NCBI RefSeq assembly: GCF_026342835.1
Contig: NZ_JAPEMI010000002.1
Coordinates: 682,001-746,000 of the forward strand
Direction: 5' to 3'
Length of the DNA stretch: 64,000 nt
Origin: Streptomyces sp. NBC_00154
Lineage (GTDB): Bacteria; Actinomycetota; Actinomycetes; Streptomycetales; Streptomycetaceae
Numbering within the stretch: position 1 is the stretch's first letter; the number at the start of each line of letters is the position of its first letter. Made by a program: the position numbers and the translations under genes. The notes beneath the pieces were generated by a model. That model was not told the origin of the DNA. It searched no databases and worked only from the letters and a program-made list of their open reading frames with translations. Positions 9,519 through 18,639 of this stretch are shown piece by piece.

Positions 9519-9548
9519 AACGTAGAGGGTGTTCTTTTCTGCTGTCAA
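9519..9548 (-). promoter_or_regulatory. ROK operon promoter (leaderless)
   Basis: A -35 TTGACA (reverse strand, 9548-9543) and a -10 TACGTT (9524-9519) are separated by 18 bases. The start point should fall at about base 9512, the first base of the ROK ATG, so the mRNA would have almost no leader. Confidence 0.65.
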
Positions 9549-9556
9549 TAAAAGAA
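9532..9556. promoter_or_regulatory. Candidate ROK operator
   Basis: Perfect 7-base inverted repeat, TTCTTTT and AAAAGAA, with an 11-base gap. It straddles the -35 element and spacer of the ROK promoter. The A/T-rich arms resemble NagC/Mlc-type ROK operators and stand out in this GC-rich DNA. A smaller palindrome TTTCGAAA lies just beyond, near 9565. Confidence 0.6.
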
Positions 9557-9690
9557 ACGGGATCTTTCGAAATCTCAACTCAGCATGGAAGAAGCATGCA
9601 AATCCCATACTGACCCGGGGGGTTGACAGCTGATCAAAGGCACAGTTGGCTGCCGACTGCCTTCGTGGTGCAACCTGAACGTGAGGATCA

Positions 9691-11817
9691 ATGTCTGTGA
9701 TCGCCTTCGCCGCCGACACCGGGGTCTGGCTGCTCTCCACCCCGCGCACCTCGTACGCGCTACGGATCGATGCGACAGGAGCGCCCTGCCACCTTGCGTG
9801 GGGACCCGCGCTGGCGCTTGAGGAGGTCCAGGAGTTCGTCACTGAGCCGGCACCCCCGGCCAGCAGCTTCGAGGGACGGCCGTCCGTCGGTGACGAACTG
9901 CCCGTCGACGGTGGACCGCGGTACGGACCGCCCTCGCTGCAGGTGCGCTTCGCCGACGGCACCCGCGCCTTTGAATGGCAGGCCACCGGGCACCGGGTCC
10001 ACGAGCCGGCGCCGGGCTCGGCGGAGCTGGTCCTGGACTTCCGCGACCGCCTCCACCCCCTTCGGGTGGCACTCCACTACCGGGTCCACGACGACAGCGA
10101 CGTCATCGAACGCTGGACCGTGCTGCGCAACGACGGCGACGCCCCCGTCGCACTCCAGCGTGCGGACTCCGCCGCCTGGACCCTGCCGCTCCGGGACGAC
10201 TACCGGCTGAGCCACGTCACCGGCCAGTGGTCTGCCGAGACTCAACTCCGCCGGGACCTACTGCCGTTCGGCGAAACAGTCCTCACCAGCAGACGAGGTA
10301 TCACCAGTCACCACGCGAACCCCTGGGTGATGCTCGACGCGGGCGACGCGACCGAGAACCACGGTCAGGTGTGGAGCGCGGCGCTGGCCTGGAGCGGCAG
10401 CTGGCGCATCACCGTGCAGCGCACCCCCGACGGCCGTGCGGGCTTCACCGCCGGCGCCGGCCACGAGGGCCCGTCCCTCCCGCTCGGTCCCGGTGAGGAG
10501 TACACCACCCCGGTCCACGCCGGCCTCTACTGCGAGGGCGGCTTCGGTGCGGCGAGCCGGGCCTGGCACGCGTACACCCTCGCCCACGTACTGCCGCACC
10601 CCCAGGAGATCCAGCCGGTCCTCTACAACTCCTGGGAGGCGACCGGCTTCGACGTCGACGAAGCGGGCCAGAAGGCGCTGGCCGCCCGGGCGGCGGCGCT
10701 CGGCGTGGAGCTCTACGTCATGGACGACGGATGGTTCGGGGGGCGCCGCAGCGAAGAGGCCGGCCTCGGTGACTGGACACCGACCCCGGACCGCTTTCCC
10801 CGAGGGCTGACGCCCCTGGTCGAGGAGGTGCACCGGCTCGGTATGCGCTTCGGCCTCTGGGTGGAGCCGGAGATGGTCAGCCCGGACAGCGACCTCTACC
10901 GCAAGCACCCGGACTGGGTGCTTCACTTCCCCCACCGCGCCCGTACCGAGCTGCGCAACCAGCTGGTCCTCAACCTCGCCCGTCACGACGTCGCCGAGTG
11001 GGCGTACGGATGGCTCACCCGGCTGGTCGGCGACCACGGCATCGACTTCCTGAAGTGGGACATGAACCGCGCGTTCAGCGAAGCCGGCTGGCCGGACCGG
11101 GCGGACGGGGCCGACGAGGTGTGGACGACGTACGTCCACCACCTCTACGACGTCATCGACCGGCTCCGCGCCGATCACCCTCACCTCCGGATCGAGGCGT
11201 GCTCCGGAGGCGGAGGGCGGGTGGACCTGGGCATACTGTCCCGCACCGATCAGGCATGGCCCTCGGACAACACCGACGCCGCGGACCGCGTCACCATCCA
11301 GCACGGGTACAGCCAGCTCTACCCGGCACGGACCATGGCCGCCTGGGTGACCGATGTGCCCAACCAGCTCACCGGCCGTTGCGTCCCCCTGCGCTTCCGC
11401 TTCCATGTGGCGATGGCCGGCGCCCTGGGCATCGGCGGAGACCTCTCCCGGTGGTCCGACGCCGAACTGGCCGAGGGCGCCGGCCTGCTCGCCGAGTACA
11501 AGCGGGTACGCCACCTCGTACAGCACGGCACACAGCACCGGTTGCGAGCCCCGGTCAACGATGGACCGGCCGCGACGCAGTACGTCGCCGCCGACGGCGG
11601 CGAGACACTCCTGCTCGTCTGGCAGCGGGCCTCATCACCACATGGCAGGCCGTCACGCCCGCTCCGGCTGGCCGGCCTCGATCCCGCCGCCCGCTACCGC
11701 GACGCCCGCACCGGCGCGGTGCACTCCGCGACCGTGCTCCGGCAGTACGGGATACAGCCCGAGCTGCCGCCCGGCGACTGGGCGAGCGCGGCGGTGCACC
11801 TGATCCGGGTTTCCTGA
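9691..11817 (+). CDS. GH36 alpha-galactosidase
   Basis: 708 residues without a signal peptide, so it is intracellular. An N-terminal beta-supersandwich (about 1-300) precedes the catalytic barrel: V-M-D-D-G-W-F-G-G-R near 347, F-L-K-W-D-M-N-R near 455 with the nucleophile Asp, C-S-G-G-G-G-R near 505, and S-D-N-T-D-A-A-D-R near 530 with the acid/base Asp. It would hydrolyse imported raffinose- or melibiose-type oligosaccharides. GTGAGGA lies just upstream of the ATG. A weak plus-strand promoter (TTGACA at 9623, poor -10) precedes it. It diverges from the ROK operon and probably shares its operator. Confidence 0.9.
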   Translation: MSVIAFAADTGVWLLSTPRTSYALRIDATGAPCHLAWGPALALEEVQEFVTEPAPPASSFEGRPSVGDELPVDGGPRYGPPSLQVRFADGTRAFEWQATGHRVHEPAPGSAELVLDFRDRLHPLRVALHYRVHDDSDVIERWTVLRNDGDAPVALQRADSAAWTLPLRDDYRLSHVTGQWSAETQLRRDLLPFGETVLTSRRGITSHHANPWVMLDAGDATENHGQVWSAALAWSGSWRITVQRTPDGRAGFTAGAGHEGPSLPLGPGEEYTTPVHAGLYCEGGFGAASRAWHAYTLAHVLPHPQEIQPVLYNSWEATGFDVDEAGQKALAARAAALGVELYVMDDGWFGGRRSEEAGLGDWTPTPDRFPRGLTPLVEEVHRLGMRFGLWVEPEMVSPDSDLYRKHPDWVLHFPHRARTELRNQLVLNLARHDVAEWAYGWLTRLVGDHGIDFLKWDMNRAFSEAGWPDRADGADEVWTTYVHHLYDVIDRLRADHPHLRIEACSGGGGRVDLGILSRTDQAWPSDNTDAADRVTIQHGYSQLYPARTMAAWVTDVPNQLTGRCVPLRFRFHVAMAGALGIGGDLSRWSDAELAEGAGLLAEYKRVRHLVQHGTQHRLRAPVNDGPAATQYVAADGGETLLLVWQRASSPHGRPSRPLRLAGLDPAARYRDARTGAVHSATVLRQYGIQPELPPGDWASAAVHLIRVS

Positions 11818-11925
11818 CGGCTCAGCGGCGGGGGAGGGGCGGGCCGGTGACCGCCCATGCGACTGCGGCATCAGTCGACCGCACCCGTCGCAGATGCCGC
11901 CCCGCAACGAGGCGGGCGGCCTGCC

Positions 11926-12717
11926 TCATGCCGGGGGCGCCGTCGTCATCAGGATCAGGGGGACGCCGTGGCAGGGGAGCAGCTGCAGTCCGCCGTGCTC
12001 GGCGCCGTCGGCCGAGCCGGCCAGTACCGCCGCGAAGTCCGGGCCTTTGGTGAGCGATCCGACCAGGTGGCGGGGGTCGGTGGAGGCGGCGACCCGGCCG
12101 CGCGCGTTGACCAGGCGGGCGGGTCCCGGCAGGCGTTGGAGCAGAGGCATGACGACCGCTTCGAAGCGCCGCAGGTAGACGTCGGCGGCGGCCACTCCCA
12201 TGAAGCGTCCCCCGACCGTCACCGGCGAGGAGAGGGTGAGGCTGTACTCGTCGGAGCAGAGGTAGTCGACGTACGGCCCCGCGACCGCCCGCTGTCCGGT
12301 GTCGCGCGGCAGGGTGAACCAGTCCCAGTGGGTGTAGTCGGAGTACGCCGAGTGCTCCGGGTCCAGGTCGAGCAACAGCGGATGCACGGCACCGTCCACG
12401 GTGGTCTGCCACCACTCGAGCCACGCCGGTACGTCGTCGAGCAGTCCTGGCGCCGCCACGAAGCCGATCCCCGAGACCAGCTCGTACTGGGCGAGGCAGG
12501 CGTGCAGGCCGGGGCGGAGGGCGGCCAGATCGGCCGAGACCGGCCGACGGCTGTCCGCGACGGCCGAGGCGAGCACCGCCTCCGTGTCCGTGGCGGTCCG
12601 GCCCACAGCGTCGAAGACTCCTTCGAGCGCGTCTCGGACGCGGGCGGCCGCGTCGGCGACCGCCGGCTCGTCAAGTACTGCCGATCCGGCGCTTGCGAGA
12701 CGGGGACTGCTGCCCAT
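11926..12717 (-). CDS. Soluble cache-domain protein in polyamine locus
   Basis: 263 residues with no signal peptide and no membrane helix. The central part has the hallmarks of a double-cache ligand pocket: W-L-E-W-W, then H-W-D-W-F-T-L-P-R, G-P-Y-V-D-Y, S-L-T-L-S-S-P-V and G-V-A-A-A-D-V. Cache domains normally sit outside the cell on receptors, so a free cytoplasmic copy is unusual. The ATG at 12717 has an excellent SD (AAGGAGG) and lies inside the 3' end of the GntR gene (47-base overlap), so the two are coupled. It probably senses a small amine or amino acid for the GntR regulator; this role is inference. Confidence 0.72.
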   Translation of the reverse strand: MGSSPRLASAGSAVLDEPAVADAAARVRDALEGVFDAVGRTATDTEAVLASAVADSRRPVSADLAALRPGLHACLAQYELVSGIGFVAAPGLLDDVPAWLEWWQTTVDGAVHPLLLDLDPEHSAYSDYTHWDWFTLPRDTGQRAVAGPYVDYLCSDEYSLTLSSPVTVGGRFMGVAAADVYLRRFEAVVMPLLQRLPGPARLVNARGRVAASTDPRHLVGSLTKGPDFAAVLAGSADGAEHGGLQLLPCHGVPLILMTTAPPA

Positions 12718-13498
12718 CGGGGCCCTCCTTCGGACGGGGACCGCGCGCACCATCGGCCGAGCCGAGGCGGAGTTCGATCAGGCGCGCCATGGAGGCCTGC
12801 ACGCATTGTTCGGCCAGGGCCCTGGCACGGTCATCCGCCCCATCATGCACGGCTGAGATTACGGCGCGGTGACGATCCGCTGTGTCCTCGAGGTGCCCGT
12901 CCTCGCAGAGTACGAGGCGCAGAAGTGCCCCCACTTCGGTCTGGAGAGTGACCTCTTCCCTGGTCAGCCGGGCGGACTGGGCCGCCGCGGCCAGCTCGAC
13001 ATGGAAGCGCCCGAAGACGCGGCTGCGCGCCCCCGAGTCCTTGGCTTCCACCAACTCTCCCAGAGATCTCTGCAGTTGCTGCAGATCCTCGGGCTCGGTG
13101 CGCTGGGCCGCGAGCCGCGCGGCGGCACCCGAGACGGCTGCCCAGTGGTCGGCGAGATCGCGGAGTTCCTCGGTGCTCCAGTCGGAGAGGCGGGCAAGCA
13201 ACCGGTCCTCCGCAGGACCGTCGGGCACGGTGACGAAGCTGCCTCCGCCACGGCCCCTGCGGGTGGTGACCAGGCCCCTTTGCCGCAGTGCCATCAGCGC
13301 TTCCCGAAGGGTCACGGTGGAGACGCCGAGCTGGGCGGCGAGGTCGGACTCGCCGGGCAGCTGCTCGCCGTCGGCGAGCAGTCCGAGGTCGATGGCATCA
13401 CCGAGCCGCCGCACGACGGCATCCACGCGGGCCAGGGTGTCGACGGGCGTGAAGACGACTCTGCGGGCGCCGGGTCTGTCTCGATTCACGATCACCAC
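12671..13498 (-). CDS. GntR family (FadR/FCD type) regulator
   Basis: 275 residues. The N-terminal winged helix contains L-P-G-E-S-D-L-A-A-Q-L-G-V-S followed by T-L-R-E-A-L near residue 62, and the C-terminal half is an all-helical FCD-like domain with metal-ligand His residues in D-R-H-R-A-V. Three in-frame GTG codons lie close together; AAGG is only 2 bases before the GTG at 13498 but 8 bases before the GTG at 13489, so the true start may be 13489. It is divergent from the polyamine-type importer and is its likely repressor. The Lys/Arg-rich C-terminal tail is encoded in the overlap with the cache gene. Confidence 0.85.
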   Translation of the reverse strand: MVIVNRDRPGARRVVFTPVDTLARVDAVVRRLGDAIDLGLLADGEQLPGESDLAAQLGVSTVTLREALMALRQRGLVTTRRGRGGGSFVTVPDGPAEDRLLARLSDWSTEELRDLADHWAAVSGAAARLAAQRTEPEDLQQLQRSLGELVEAKDSGARSRVFGRFHVELAAAAQSARLTREEVTLQTEVGALLRLVLCEDGHLEDTADRHRAVISAVHDGADDRARALAEQCVQASMARLIELRLGSADGARGPRPKEGPDGQQSPSRKRRIGST

Positions 13499-13534
13499 CT
13501 TGCCAGTTGACCCAGCTTTTACCTTAGCGGGGCC

Positions 13535-13563
13535 TTGAAATTAGAACTATGACTTCATATGTT
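13535..13563 (+). promoter_or_regulatory. Promoter of polyamine-type ABC operon
   Basis: TTGAAA at 13535-13540 and TATGTT at 13558-13563, spaced 17 bases, 39 bases before the ATPase start codon. On the other strand TAAGGT (13526-13521) could serve as the -10 for the GntR gene. The FadR-type operator is expected in this interval. Confidence 0.65.
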
Positions 13564-13601
13564 TACGGCCAACTCCCGACAGCACCAGAAAGGTTCCCCC
13601 C

Positions 13602-14639
13602 ATGGAGGGAATGGCCATCCGGTTGCAGAACCTGCGTAAGTCCTTCGGCCGGACAGAGGCTGTGGCCGGAGTCGACCTGGAGATCGCGGACGGCGAGTTC
13701 TTCTCCATGCTGGGGCCGTCCGGCTCCGGCAAGACCACAGTGCTCCGGATGATCGCCGGCTTCGAGGCTCCCACCAGCGGAACCATCGAGCTCGCAGGCT
13801 CCGACGTCACCCGTCTGGCACCCTTCGAGCGCGATGTGCACACCGTCTTCCAGGACTACGCGCTCTTCCCGCACATGACCCTGGAGCGGAACGTCGCCTA
13901 CGGCCTCAAGGTCCGCAAGGTGCCCAAGGCCGAGCGTCTGAAGCAGGCCAGGGAGGCTCTGGCTAGCGTGCGTCTCGCGGACTTCGGGACGCGTCGCCCG
14001 TCCCAGCTCTCCGGAGGCCAACGCCAGCGCGTGGCGCTGGCCCGTGCCCTGGTCGGCCGTCCGAAGGTCCTGCTGCTCGACGAGCCGCTGGGCGCCCTCG
14101 ACCTCAAGCTGCGCGAGCAGATGCAGGTCGAGCTCAAGGCGATCCAGCGCGAGGTCGGCATCACCTTCGTGTTCGTCACGCACGACCAGGAGGAAGCGCT
14201 GACAATGAGCGACCGGATCGCGGTCTTCAATCAGGGCCGCGTCGAACAGATCGGGACCCCGGCCCAGATATACGAACGTCCCGCCACCCCGTTCGTCGCG
14301 GGCTTCGTCGGTACGTCGAACCTGCTGACCGACGACGCCGCGGAGCAGGTCGTGGGCGACCGGGGAACGTACAGCATCCGGCCGGAGAAGATCCGCGTGC
14401 TCAAGGAATCCGCCATCGCCGACGAGCCGCAGCACTCCAGTGCCACCGGCACCGTGGCGGAGGTCGTCTACCTGGGGGACGCCACCCGCTTCCTGGTGGA
14501 CCTCGACGCAGGCGGCAGGCTCACCGCCCTCCAGCAGAACCTGGAGACCTCCTCCGAGGACGTCGCCGCCTTCCGTGGCTCCCGGGTCACGCTCCAGTGG
14601 CACCGACGGCACAACTTCCAGGTCCCTGAGGCCCGGTGA
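13602..14639 (+). CDS. potA: Polyamine-type ABC transporter ATPase
   Basis: 345 residues. Walker A is G-P-S-G-S-G-K-T-T (about 39), the signature is L-S-G-G-Q-R-Q-R, Walker B is V-L-L-L-D-E-P and the switch His is in F-V-T-H-D. A TOBE domain follows (S-I-R-P-E-K near 258). These are features of the PotA/FbpC group. It is first in a four-gene operon with a binding protein and two permeases. The last codons overlap the next reading frame. The substrate is probably spermidine, putrescine or a related amine, judged by family and by the binding protein. Confidence 0.87.
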   Translation: MEGMAIRLQNLRKSFGRTEAVAGVDLEIADGEFFSMLGPSGSGKTTVLRMIAGFEAPTSGTIELAGSDVTRLAPFERDVHTVFQDYALFPHMTLERNVAYGLKVRKVPKAERLKQAREALASVRLADFGTRRPSQLSGGQRQRVALARALVGRPKVLLLDEPLGALDLKLREQMQVELKAIQREVGITFVFVTHDQEEALTMSDRIAVFNQGRVEQIGTPAQIYERPATPFVAGFVGTSNLLTDDAAEQVVGDRGTYSIRPEKIRVLKESAIADEPQHSSATGTVAEVVYLGDATRFLVDLDAGGRLTALQQNLETSSEDVAAFRGSRVTLQWHRRHNFQVPEAR

Positions 14640-14692
14640 GCGCACACACCCGCACGACCCGTCCCCGCCCCAACCCTCCTGTGGAGAACCCT

Positions 14693-15895
14693 GTGCGTCT
14701 GAACCGAACGTCCCGAGCAGCGGCCGCGCTCGGCGCCCTGCTCCTCGCCACTGCCTGCGGTTCCTCGAACACCGCTGCCACGTCGCCCGGCGGCAGCGAC
14801 TTCACCCCGCCCAAGCTCACCGCGCAGAAGACCCTCGGCAAGACGGAGGGCCAGGTGAACCTGATCGCGTGGGCCGGATACGCCGAGGACGGCTCCAACG
14901 ACCCGAAGGTCGACTGGGTCACCGACTTCGAGAAGCAGACCGGCTGTCAGGTCAACACCAAGACCGCGGGCACCTCCGACGAGATGGTCAGCCTGATGAA
15001 GACCGGTCAGTACGACGCGGTCTCCGCCTCCGGTGACGCGGCGCTGCGACTGATCGCCTCCGGCGACGCCGCGCCCGTCAACACCGAGTTGGTGCCCAAC
15101 TACAAGGACGTCTTCTCCGGGCTGAAGGGCCAGCAGTGGAACTCGGTCAAGGGTGTCTCGTACGGCATCCCGCACGGCCGCGGCGCCAATTTGCTGATGT
15201 ACAACACGAAGAAGGTCTCCCCGGCGCCCGACTCCTGGTCCGCGGTCTTCGACAAGTCCTCGGCGTACAAGGGGAAGGTCACGGCCTATGACTCGCCGAT
15301 CTACATCGCGGACGCCGCCCTGTACCTGATGAAGAACGAGCCGTCCCTCGGCATCAAGGACCCGTACGCCCTGGACCAGAAGCAGTTCGACGCCGCCGTC
15401 GACCTGCTCAAGGAGCAGAACGCCAACGTCGGTGAGTACTGGAGCGACTATCTGAAGGAGGTCTCCGCCTTCAAGAGCGGCGACTCGGTGGTCGGCACCA
15501 GCTGGCAGGTGATCCTGAACACCGCCCAGGCCGAGAAAGTCCCGGTCAAGGCCGTCCTCCCCAAGGAGGGCGCCACCGGCTGGTCGGACACATGGATGAT
15601 CTCAGCCAAGTCCAAGCACCCCAACTGCGCCTACAGCTGGATGAATTGGATCATCTCGCCGAAGGTGAACGCCCAGGTCGCCGAGTACTTCGGTGAGGCC
15701 CCGTCCAACGAGAAGGCCTGCACGCTGACCGCGGACAAGAACCACTGCACCACCTACCACGCTGCCGACGAGTCGTACTGGAAGGACGTTCACTTCTGGA
15801 CCACGCCCATCGCGCAGTGCGTGGACGGACGTACGGACACCAAGTGCGTGCCGTACGCCAAGTGGGTCCAGGCCTGGACCGAGATCAAGGGCTGA
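14693..15895 (+). CDS. Polyamine-type substrate-binding lipoprotein
   Basis: 400 residues from the GTG at 14693, which has GGAGA 6 bases upstream and gives a short, basic signal peptide with a lipobox (L-L-L-A-T-A-C). A longer start at 14636 overlapping the ATPase stop is possible but would add 19 odd residues. The body shows N-L-I-A-W-A-G-Y, then G-I-P-H-G-R-G-A-N-L-L-M-Y-N and W-M-N-W-I-I-S, typical of PotD-like proteins. It binds substrate outside the membrane for the PotB/PotC-type channel. Confidence 0.85.
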   Translation: MRLNRTSRAAAALGALLLATACGSSNTAATSPGGSDFTPPKLTAQKTLGKTEGQVNLIAWAGYAEDGSNDPKVDWVTDFEKQTGCQVNTKTAGTSDEMVSLMKTGQYDAVSASGDAALRLIASGDAAPVNTELVPNYKDVFSGLKGQQWNSVKGVSYGIPHGRGANLLMYNTKKVSPAPDSWSAVFDKSSAYKGKVTAYDSPIYIADAALYLMKNEPSLGIKDPYALDQKQFDAAVDLLKEQNANVGEYWSDYLKEVSAFKSGDSVVGTSWQVILNTAQAEKVPVKAVLPKEGATGWSDTWMISAKSKHPNCAYSWMNWIISPKVNAQVAEYFGEAPSNEKACTLTADKNHCTTYHAADESYWKDVHFWTTPIAQCVDGRTDTKCVPYAKWVQAWTEIKG

Positions 15896-15908
15896 GGGTT
15901 ACCTGTCC

Positions 15909-16793
15909 ATGACCACCACCGTGCCTGCCGCCGGACCCGTCCGGCGGCTCGCCGGGACCCTGCACCGCCGCCCCCGGCTGCAGCTGTCCCTGCTGCTCTC
16001 CGCGCCACTGGCCTGGCTCGCCCTGGCCTACCTCGGCTCGCTCACCGTGCTGTTCCTCTCCGCGTTCTGGACCACGGACTCCTTCACCTCCAACGTGGTG
16101 AAGATCTGGAACACGGACAACTTCACCGCACTGTTCACCACCGGCGTCTACCGTCAGGTCGCCCTGCGCAGCATCGGCGTCGCCCTCGCGGTCACCGCGC
16201 TGTGTGTACTGATCGCCTTCCCGATCGCCTTCTACACGGCCCGCATCGCCAACCCCAAGCGGCGACCGCTCCTCGTCGTGGCGATCCTCACTCCGCTGTG
16301 GGCCAGCTACCTGGTCAAGGCGTATGCCTGGCGGCTCATCCTCGCCCAGGGCGGTCTGCTCGACTGGGCGCTGAAACCACTGGGACTCGAGGGGCCCGGC
16401 TACGGGCTGACCGCGACCGTCCTGGTGCTGACCTACCTGTGGCTGCCGTACATGATCCTGCCGATCCACGCCGGACTCGAGCAGCTCCCGGCCAGCCTTC
16501 TCGACGCCTCCGCCGACCTCGGTGCTCGCAGCGGCCGGACCTTCCGCTCCGTCGTGCTGCCGATGATCCTGCCGTCCATCGCAGCCGGCTCGGTCTTCAC
16601 CTTCTCGCTCAGTCTCGGCGACTACATCGCTGTACAGATCGTCGGCGGAAAGACGCAGCTCATCGGCAACCTCATCTACTCCAACATCACCCTGGACCTG
16701 CCCCTGGCCGCCGCACTCGGCACCGTGCCCGTCGTGATCATCGTGTTCTATCTGCTCGCGGTGCGCCGTACCGGAGCCCTCAGCAGTCTCTGA
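15909..16793 (+). CDS. potB: Polyamine-type ABC permease (PotB-like)
   Basis: 294 residues with about six membrane segments. The first helix starts near residue 28, and the EAA-type loop reads L-L-D-A-S-A-D-L-G-A-R-S-G-R near residue 200. The ATG follows GAGGG placed right after the stop of the binding-protein gene. It pairs with the next gene to form the channel. Confidence 0.87.
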   Translation: MTTTVPAAGPVRRLAGTLHRRPRLQLSLLLSAPLAWLALAYLGSLTVLFLSAFWTTDSFTSNVVKIWNTDNFTALFTTGVYRQVALRSIGVALAVTALCVLIAFPIAFYTARIANPKRRPLLVVAILTPLWASYLVKAYAWRLILAQGGLLDWALKPLGLEGPGYGLTATVLVLTYLWLPYMILPIHAGLEQLPASLLDASADLGARSGRTFRSVVLPMILPSIAAGSVFTFSLSLGDYIAVQIVGGKTQLIGNLIYSNITLDLPLAAALGTVPVVIIVFYLLAVRRTGALSSL

Positions 16794-16834
16794 CCCCTCC
16801 TTCACCTCCGTATCACGCACAGCGAAGGCCCCCG

Positions 16835-17650
16835 ATGAATCTCTCCCGCCCCGCGCGCGTCACACTGCGCATCGCCGCCGGGCTCGGTTTCGCGGTGATC
16901 TACGTCCCGCTGCTCCTGGTCCTCGTCAACTCCCTCAATCCGGACCGCAGTTCGGGCTGGGCGCCACCCGGCCTCACCTTCGACTGGTGGGTTGCCGCCT
17001 GGCACAGTTCGGGCGCCCGCGACGCGCTGTGGACCTCGGTCAGGGCCGGGCTCGGCGCGACCGCGATCGCCCTGGTCCTCGGCACGCTCATCGCCTTCGC
17101 CTGCCAGCGCTACAAGTTCTTCGGACGCGAGGCCATCTCCTTCGTAGTCGTCCTGCCGATCGCACTGCCGGGCATCGTCACCGGTGTCGCGCTCAACACC
17201 GCCTTCCGTACGGTCCTCGAACCGCTCGGAGTGGGCCTCGGAATGTTCACGGTGGTCGTCGGCCACGCCACCTTCTGCATCGTGGTCGTCTTCAACAACG
17301 TGATCGCCCGGCTGCGCCGGATGCCCGGGTCGTACGAAGAAGCCGCCATGGACCTCGGGGCCCACACCTTCCGTACGTTCGTCGACATCACCTTCCCGCT
17401 GGTGCGCTCCGCGCTGGTAGCGGGCGGACTCCTCGCCTTCGCCCTGTCCTTCGACGAGATCGTCGTGACGACCTTCACCGCCGGGCCCGGTGTCCAGACC
17501 CTCCCCGTCTGGATCTTCTCCAACATGGCCCGCCCCCAACAGGCCCCGGTCGTCAACGTCGTCGCCGCCGTCCTCGTCCTGTTGTCCGTCATACCGATCT
17601 ACCTCGCGCAACGGCTGTCGTCGGACACCGCCTCCGGCAGCCGCATCTGA
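16835..17650 (+). CDS. potC: Polyamine-type ABC permease (PotC-like)
   Basis: 271 residues. Hydrophobic segments begin at residue 12, and the EAA motif reads E-E-A-A-M-D-L-G-A-H near 169 followed by the usual F-A-L-S-F-D-E-I-V-V-T-T-F of PotC proteins. The frame is open far upstream, but that part shadows the PotB gene; the ATG at 16835 is the only start that gives a normal first helix. It is the last gene of the importer operon. Confidence 0.87.
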   Translation: MNLSRPARVTLRIAAGLGFAVIYVPLLLVLVNSLNPDRSSGWAPPGLTFDWWVAAWHSSGARDALWTSVRAGLGATAIALVLGTLIAFACQRYKFFGREAISFVVVLPIALPGIVTGVALNTAFRTVLEPLGVGLGMFTVVVGHATFCIVVVFNNVIARLRRMPGSYEEAAMDLGAHTFRTFVDITFPLVRSALVAGGLLAFALSFDEIVVTTFTAGPGVQTLPVWIFSNMARPQQAPVVNVVAAVLVLLSVIPIYLAQRLSSDTASGSRI

Positions 17651-17719
17651 CAGGAACGAAACCCGTACCACGAGGGACCACTGACGTACGTCGGTCGGCC
17701 GGTCGGGAAGCAGGCCGGC

Positions 17720-18634
17720 TCAGCCCTCGCCCTGACCGCGGTAGAGATCGAGTTCGCCGTCGAGTTCGAGGGCGAGCACGGTGGCGTAAGGATCACAGGT
17801 GGCGGGTGTGTCGATGCGGACCACGCCCGGCACACCGCGACTGGCGAAGCCGCCGACGACCCGGTGGTCCAGCCGCTCGCCGGTGCCGAGCACGGAGATG
17901 TTCGTGACGGTGTTGCGCAGGCGGCGGAGCTCGACGAACGCACGGGGCGCGTCGAAGCAGACGAGGAAGAGAGTGCGGCGGTCCTTGGAGAGCATCGAAG
18001 GACCGTAGTGATGTCCGTAGGGAAGGCCGGCTTCGGTGGGGTACACGGCCTCCCTGTTGCGGTGGATCCACCGGCCGAGACCCTCGAGTCGCCGGGCGTG
18101 GTCCGCGCGGATCCTGCTGTCCTCCGCCGGGCCGGTGTTGAGCAGCAGATTGCCGCCGTGGCCGATGGTCTCGGTGAAGACTCTCACCAGCTCGCGCACC
18201 GACTTGTGGTTGACGTCCTGGGGCTGGTAACCCCACATGTCGCCGATGGTGTAGCAGAGTTCCCAGTGCCCGTCCGGGCGCTGGATGGGGACGCCCAGCT
18301 CCGCGGTGGCGTAGTCGCCGTGGCCGAGCATGCGGCCGTTGAGTACGGTCCGGGGGCTCAGCCGGAGGATCTCCTCGCGGAGTTCCTTCATCCGCCACTG
18401 CCGCTCGTCGCGCTCCCAGGCGCCGTCGAACCACAGCAGGTCGGGCCGGTATGCCTCGATCAGCTCGCGGATCTGCCCGCGGTGCACGGTCTCCAGGTAG
18501 CGCTCCCAGCGCTCGGGGTCCTCCTGGCCGGGCGCCGGCATCGCGCGGCGGTTGTCGACCCACGGCCTGTGCAGCTGCGCGGGCCGGACGCTGGGGTAGT
18601 CGGGATGGCTCCCGTCGTTGTGCGAGTGCGTCCG
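17720..18634 (-). pseudogene. 5'-truncated GH29 alpha-L-fucosidase
   Basis: The reading frame matches the middle and C-terminal parts of GH29 fucosidases: H-P-D-Y-P-S-V, then P-D-L-L-W-F-D-G with the catalytic nucleophile Asp, and G-G-N-L-L-L-N-T-G-P. Homology starts abruptly about 30 codons before the first ATG (18541) and ends at an in-frame TGA at 18635. Roughly the first 100-150 residues of the barrel, and the gene's own promoter, are missing. A protein started at 18541 would be 273 residues and is unlikely to fold. It probably once belonged with the fucose/galactose locus at 1-11.8 kb. Confidence 0.8.
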
Positions 18635-18639
18635 TCAGG

